The position numbers and the translations under genes were made by a program. Positions 22,243-24,548 of a stretch of DNA of 24,548 nucleotides are shown piece by piece. This DNA is from an uncultured Bacteroides sp. (GTDB lineage: Bacteria > Bacteroidota > Bacteroidia > Bacteroidales > Bacteroidaceae). The first letter of the stretch is position 1. The number at the start of each line of letters is the position of its first letter. Below the pieces are notes generated by a model that was not told the DNA's origin, ran no database searches, and saw nothing but the letters and a program-made list of their open reading frames with translations. The stretch covers positions 1-24,548 of the forward strand of contig CAJKOW010000029.1 in NCBI GenBank assembly GCA_905201685.1, given 5' to 3'.

Positions 22243-23535
22243 ATGACAAATACAACTATTAAGTTTAAAGGTGGATGGTTGTCGTTAAGCCCGTTGATGG
22301 TCTTTTTATGCATCTATTTGGTAACATCACTTTTAGTGAACGATTTCTATCAGATGCCTATTACAGTCGCATTTCTTGTTTCTTCCTGTTATTCCATCGC
22401 CATTACACGCGGTTTGAATCTGGAGCAACGCATTTATCAGTTCTCTGTAGGCGCCAGCAATAAGAACATTTTGCTGATGATATGGATTTTCATTCTTGCC
22501 GGAGCCTTTGCCCAAAGTGCCAAGCAGATGGGAGCCATTGATGCAACGGTCAATCTGACATTGTCGGTTTTGCCGGGTAATTTATTATTGGCAGGGGTCT
22601 TCATTGCAGCTTGTTTCATCTCCCTTGCCATTGGTACCAGTGTGGGAACAATTGTTGCCTTGACGCCGGTAGCGGCCGGACTGGCTGAGAAAACGGGAAT
22701 AGATCTCTCTTACATGACAGCCATTGTAATTGGTGGTTCTTTCTTTGGCGATAATCTTTCCTTCATCTCTGACACGACCATTGCTTCCACCAAAACACAG
22801 GACTGCGTGATGCGTGATAAATTTCGGGTAAACTGTATGATTGTGATTCCGGCAGCTCTCATTGTACTCTGTTATTATATCTACGAGGGGATGTCTCTAT
22901 CTTTTTCTCCTCAGACTCAGGATATCGAATGGCTGAAAGTGCTCCCCTATCTGATAGTTCTGGTAACGGCAGTGGTTGGAGTGAATGTGATGGTAGTATT
23001 GCTGCTTGGCATCTGTGCTACGGGTATTGTTGGTGCAGTGACCGGCACTCCCCTGTTCGAATGGACACGCTCGATGGGCGAAGGCATTACGGGTATGGGT
23101 GAACTTATTATTATTACCTTACTGGCCGGTGGTATGCTGGAGACCATCCGTTATAATGGCGGTATCGATTTTATTATCAATCGTCTGACCCGCCATGTCC
23201 GAGGCAAGCGAGGAGCTGAATTTAGCATTGCTGCATTGGTCAGCATAGCCAATCTTTGTACTGCCAATAATACGATTGCCATCATCACTACCGGACCGAT
23301 TGCAAAAGATATTGCCATACGTTTCCATTTGGACAGAAGAAAGGTGGCCAGTATTTTAGATACTTTTTCATGTTTTGTACAAGGCGTTATCCCCTATGGG
23401 GCACAAATGTTGATAGCTGCTGAATTGGCGGGTCTCTCTCCCCTCTCCATCATTGGCAATCTGTATTATCCATTCTGTATGGGTCTCTGTGCTTTGATGG
23501 CTATTTTAGTGAGATATCCCCGTAGATATTCGTAA
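22243..23535 (+). CDS. NhaC-family Na+/H+ antiporter
   Basis: This 430-residue protein is read from ATG 22243 (MTNTTIKFKGGWLSLSP). An in-frame start at 22210 would add 11 polar residues and is less likely. It has about 11 hydrophobic segments and the NhaC-type core, with GTSVGT (131-136) and the highly conserved SFFGDNLSFISDTT (166-179). The latter includes acidic residues D170 and D177, likely to take part in ion binding. A second half has ANLCTANNTIAIITTGP. It probably exchanges sodium for protons at the inner membrane. Family members can also use malate or other substrates (MleN), so the substrate is not certain. It is 457 bases from uxaA and probably a separate unit. Confidence 0.88.
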   Translation: MTNTTIKFKGGWLSLSPLMVFLCIYLVTSLLVNDFYQMPITVAFLVSSCYSIAITRGLNLEQRIYQFSVGASNKNILLMIWIFILAGAFAQSAKQMGAIDATVNLTLSVLPGNLLLAGVFIAACFISLAIGTSVGTIVALTPVAAGLAEKTGIDLSYMTAIVIGGSFFGDNLSFISDTTIASTKTQDCVMRDKFRVNCMIVIPAALIVLCYYIYEGMSLSFSPQTQDIEWLKVLPYLIVLVTAVVGVNVMVVLLLGICATGIVGAVTGTPLFEWTRSMGEGITGMGELIIITLLAGGMLETIRYNGGIDFIINRLTRHVRGKRGAEFSIAALVSIANLCTANNTIAIITTGPIAKDIAIRFHLDRRKVASILDTFSCFVQGVIPYGAQMLIAAELAGLSPLSIIGNLYYPFCMGLCALMAILVRYPRRYS

Positions 23536-23603
23536 ATCAGAAGGTTATCTTATCAGGTACAAGAAAAAAAGTTCAAAAAATAGGTAGTTCGGAATAAAAT
23601 GAC

Positions 23604-23635
23604 TACCTTTGCACCCGCTATTACGAGATAATAGC
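23604..23635 (+). promoter_or_regulatory. rpsP promoter -7 element and leader hairpin
   Basis: TACCTTTG (23604-23611) matches the Bacteroides -7 element. No good -33 is visible. Right where the transcript should begin there is a 7-bp hairpin GCTATTA (23617-23623) / TAATAGC (23629-23635), loop 5 bases. It could protect the mRNA 5' end or serve ribosomal protein feedback. The rest of the leader to 23673 is AT-rich. Confidence 0.5.
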
Positions 23636-23673
23636 ATAATTCAAATCATTAACTAAAAAAATATTTTAATTAA

Positions 23674-24225
23674 ATGGCAACAAAAATTAGATTGCAGAGA
23701 CACGGACGTAAGAGCTATGCTTTTTACGCTATCGTAGTTGCAGATGCAAGAGCACCACGTGATGGTAGATTTATCGAAAAGATTGGTACGTATAATCCTA
23801 ACACCAATCCTGCCACAGTAGATTTGAAATTTGATCGTGCCCTTGATTGGGTATTGAAAGGTGCACAGCCCACTGACACTGTTCGTAACATCCTTTCTCG
23901 CGAAGGTGTTTACATGAAGAAACACTTGCTGGGTGGTGTAGCAAAAGGCGCATTTGGTGAAGCCGAAGCTGAAGCTAAATTCGAAGCATGGAAGAGCAAC
24001 AAGCAAAATGGTCTGGCTGCTTTGAAGGCTAAAGATGAAGAAGCTAAGAAGGCTGAAGCTAAAGCTCGTCTGGAGGCTGAAAAGAAAGTGAACGAAGCAA
24101 AAGCTAAAGCACTGGCAGAAAAGAAGGCTGCCGAAGAAGCTGCTAAGGCTGCTGAAGCTGCTCAAAACGAAGAGGCAGCCAATGCCGGCGAAGAGAGCGC
24201 TACAACAGAGGCTGCTGCCGAATAA
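23674..24225 (+). CDS. rpsP: 30S ribosomal protein S16 with long C-terminal tail
   Basis: This is a 183-residue protein. Residues 1 to about 83 are the complete S16 domain (MATKIRLQRHGRKSYAFYAI, DGRFIEKIGTYNP, RALDWVLKGAQPTDTVRNIL). S16 binds 16S rRNA and helps 30S assembly. The remaining 100 residues are rich in Ala, Lys and Glu (for example EEAKKAEAKARLEAEKKVNE). They are predicted helical or coiled-coil, and they double the length of typical 80-90 residue S16. Long tails of this kind are common in Bacteroidota S16. The tail is low-complexity, and its role is unknown. The gene has its own promoter and a strong terminator, and appears monocistronic. The usual partners rimM, trmD and rplS do not follow within the window. 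Confidence 0.96.
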   Translation: MATKIRLQRHGRKSYAFYAIVVADARAPRDGRFIEKIGTYNPNTNPATVDLKFDRALDWVLKGAQPTDTVRNILSREGVYMKKHLLGGVAKGAFGEAEAEAKFEAWKSNKQNGLAALKAKDEEAKKAEAKARLEAEKKVNEAKAKALAEKKAAEEAAKAAEAAQNEEAANAGEESATTEAAAE

Positions 24226-24295
24226 ATAAAGCAGCGAGTCTTATATGGATTAAAACTGAAATTTCTTCATTGCAAACCGAAATTTGCATGAGTTG

Positions 24296-24324
24296 AATAG
24301 CACACATTTCTGATGTGTGCTATT
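24296..24324 (+). terminator. Intrinsic terminator of rpsP
   Basis: AATAGCACACA (24296-24306) pairs perfectly with TGTGTGCTATT (24314-24324) around a 7-base loop. It is followed by a T-run. It lies about 70 bases beyond the S16 stop. Confidence 0.9.
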
Positions 24325-24548
24325 TTTTTATTTACTCAGTCACCAGGCAGACTACTTGATTTATTTTTGCTAATTGGGGAAAAATCAATGGTCAACTGGA
24401 AAAATACTTTTTGCCAATTGCACGCGAATCTTTGAGGGCGTTCATTTAATGTTCGCATCTTTTATGTATTTTTACGTAGGAAACTGCTGAATTACGGGTC
24501 AGCGGATATTTCAGGTTGGTAATCCCATAATGTATCAAGCATATTGCG
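24325..24548. other. Gene-free right edge with repeat and weak promoter-like sites
   Basis: No coding frame is supported. The stretch holds the repeat at 24371-24420, a -7-like TATTTTTG (24362-24369) without a convincing -33, and a small hairpin GCTGA/TCAGC (24486-24503). It is probably the intergenic space before a gene outside the window. Confidence 0.6.
24371..24420. repeat. Second locus of the CAGTTAGGGAAAAA-type repeat
   Basis: Units are TAATTGGGGAAAAAT (24371-24385), CAACTGGAAAAATA (24393-24406) and an inverted CTTTTTGCCAATTG (24407-24420). The middle unit differs by one A from 3080-3092, and the outer arms can pair with each other as at 2968-3019. Confidence 0.55.

Noticed and set aside
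23653..24165. Minus-strand 170-residue Ser/Phe-rich frame
   Set aside because: It is the antisense of the Ala/Lys/Glu-rich rpsP sequence. Low-complexity codons on one strand keep the other strand open.

Overview
The window looks like chromosomal DNA of a Bacteroides-type gut bacterium (Bacteroidales). The evidence is the Bacteroidota-specific gene families (DUF4293 membrane protein, PorT-like barrel, Bacteroidota-type omega subunit, S16 with a long charged tail, PspC protein with a long cytoplasmic N-terminus) and repeated matches to the Bacteroides promoter -7 element TAnnTTTG, some paired with TTTG or TTG 19-21 bases upstream. I see no mobile element, CRISPR array, rRNA or tRNA gene.

Layout. 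(1) 1-866, minus: a membrane-anchored winged-helix type regulator, cut by the window edge and carrying a frameshift. (2) 1280-2745, minus: a PadR repressor followed by a PspC envelope protein, with a long imperfect hairpin just past the pspC stop. (3) 3155-8481, minus: a POT-type peptide transporter, a YbaK-type Cys-tRNA(Pro) deacylase and UvrA. (4) 8771-11274, plus: a secreted LysM protein with a periplasmic-binding-protein fold, and a small outer-membrane barrel 5 bases later, ending at a strong bidirectional terminator. (5) 11348-12985, minus: bamD, rpoZ and a DUF4293 gene. (6) 13108-14905, minus: phenylacetate-CoA ligase and a double-ACT protein. (7) 15048-17123, plus: uvrB. (8) 17241-21785: a divergent hexuronate locus, with kdgK-eda on minus and a LacI-family regulator plus altronate dehydratase (uxaA) on plus. 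(9) 22243-24225, plus: an NhaC-type antiporter and rpsP.

How the genes fit together. The hexuronate block encodes consecutive steps: altronate to 2-keto-3-deoxygluconate (UxaA), to KDPG (KdgK), to pyruvate plus glyceraldehyde-3-phosphate (Eda). Two identical 14-base copies containing a TGTGC-GG-GCACA dyad lie 82 bases apart in the divergent intergenic region. One sits at each predicted promoter, which suggests that the LacI-type protein controls both arms. UvrA and UvrB supply two of the three nucleotide excision repair subunits but are not in one operon.

Most of the window is ordinary core genome. I did not find a convincing undescribed multi-gene system. The signals most worth a second look are the twin operators, the 87-base hairpin after pspC, a dispersed CAGTTAGGGAAAAA-type repeat present at two loci about 21 kb apart, the GTTGAC-rich gene-free stretch before the antiporter, the LysM/PBP-fold protein with its barrel partner, and loss of otherwise conserved residues in the POT transporter and UvrA.
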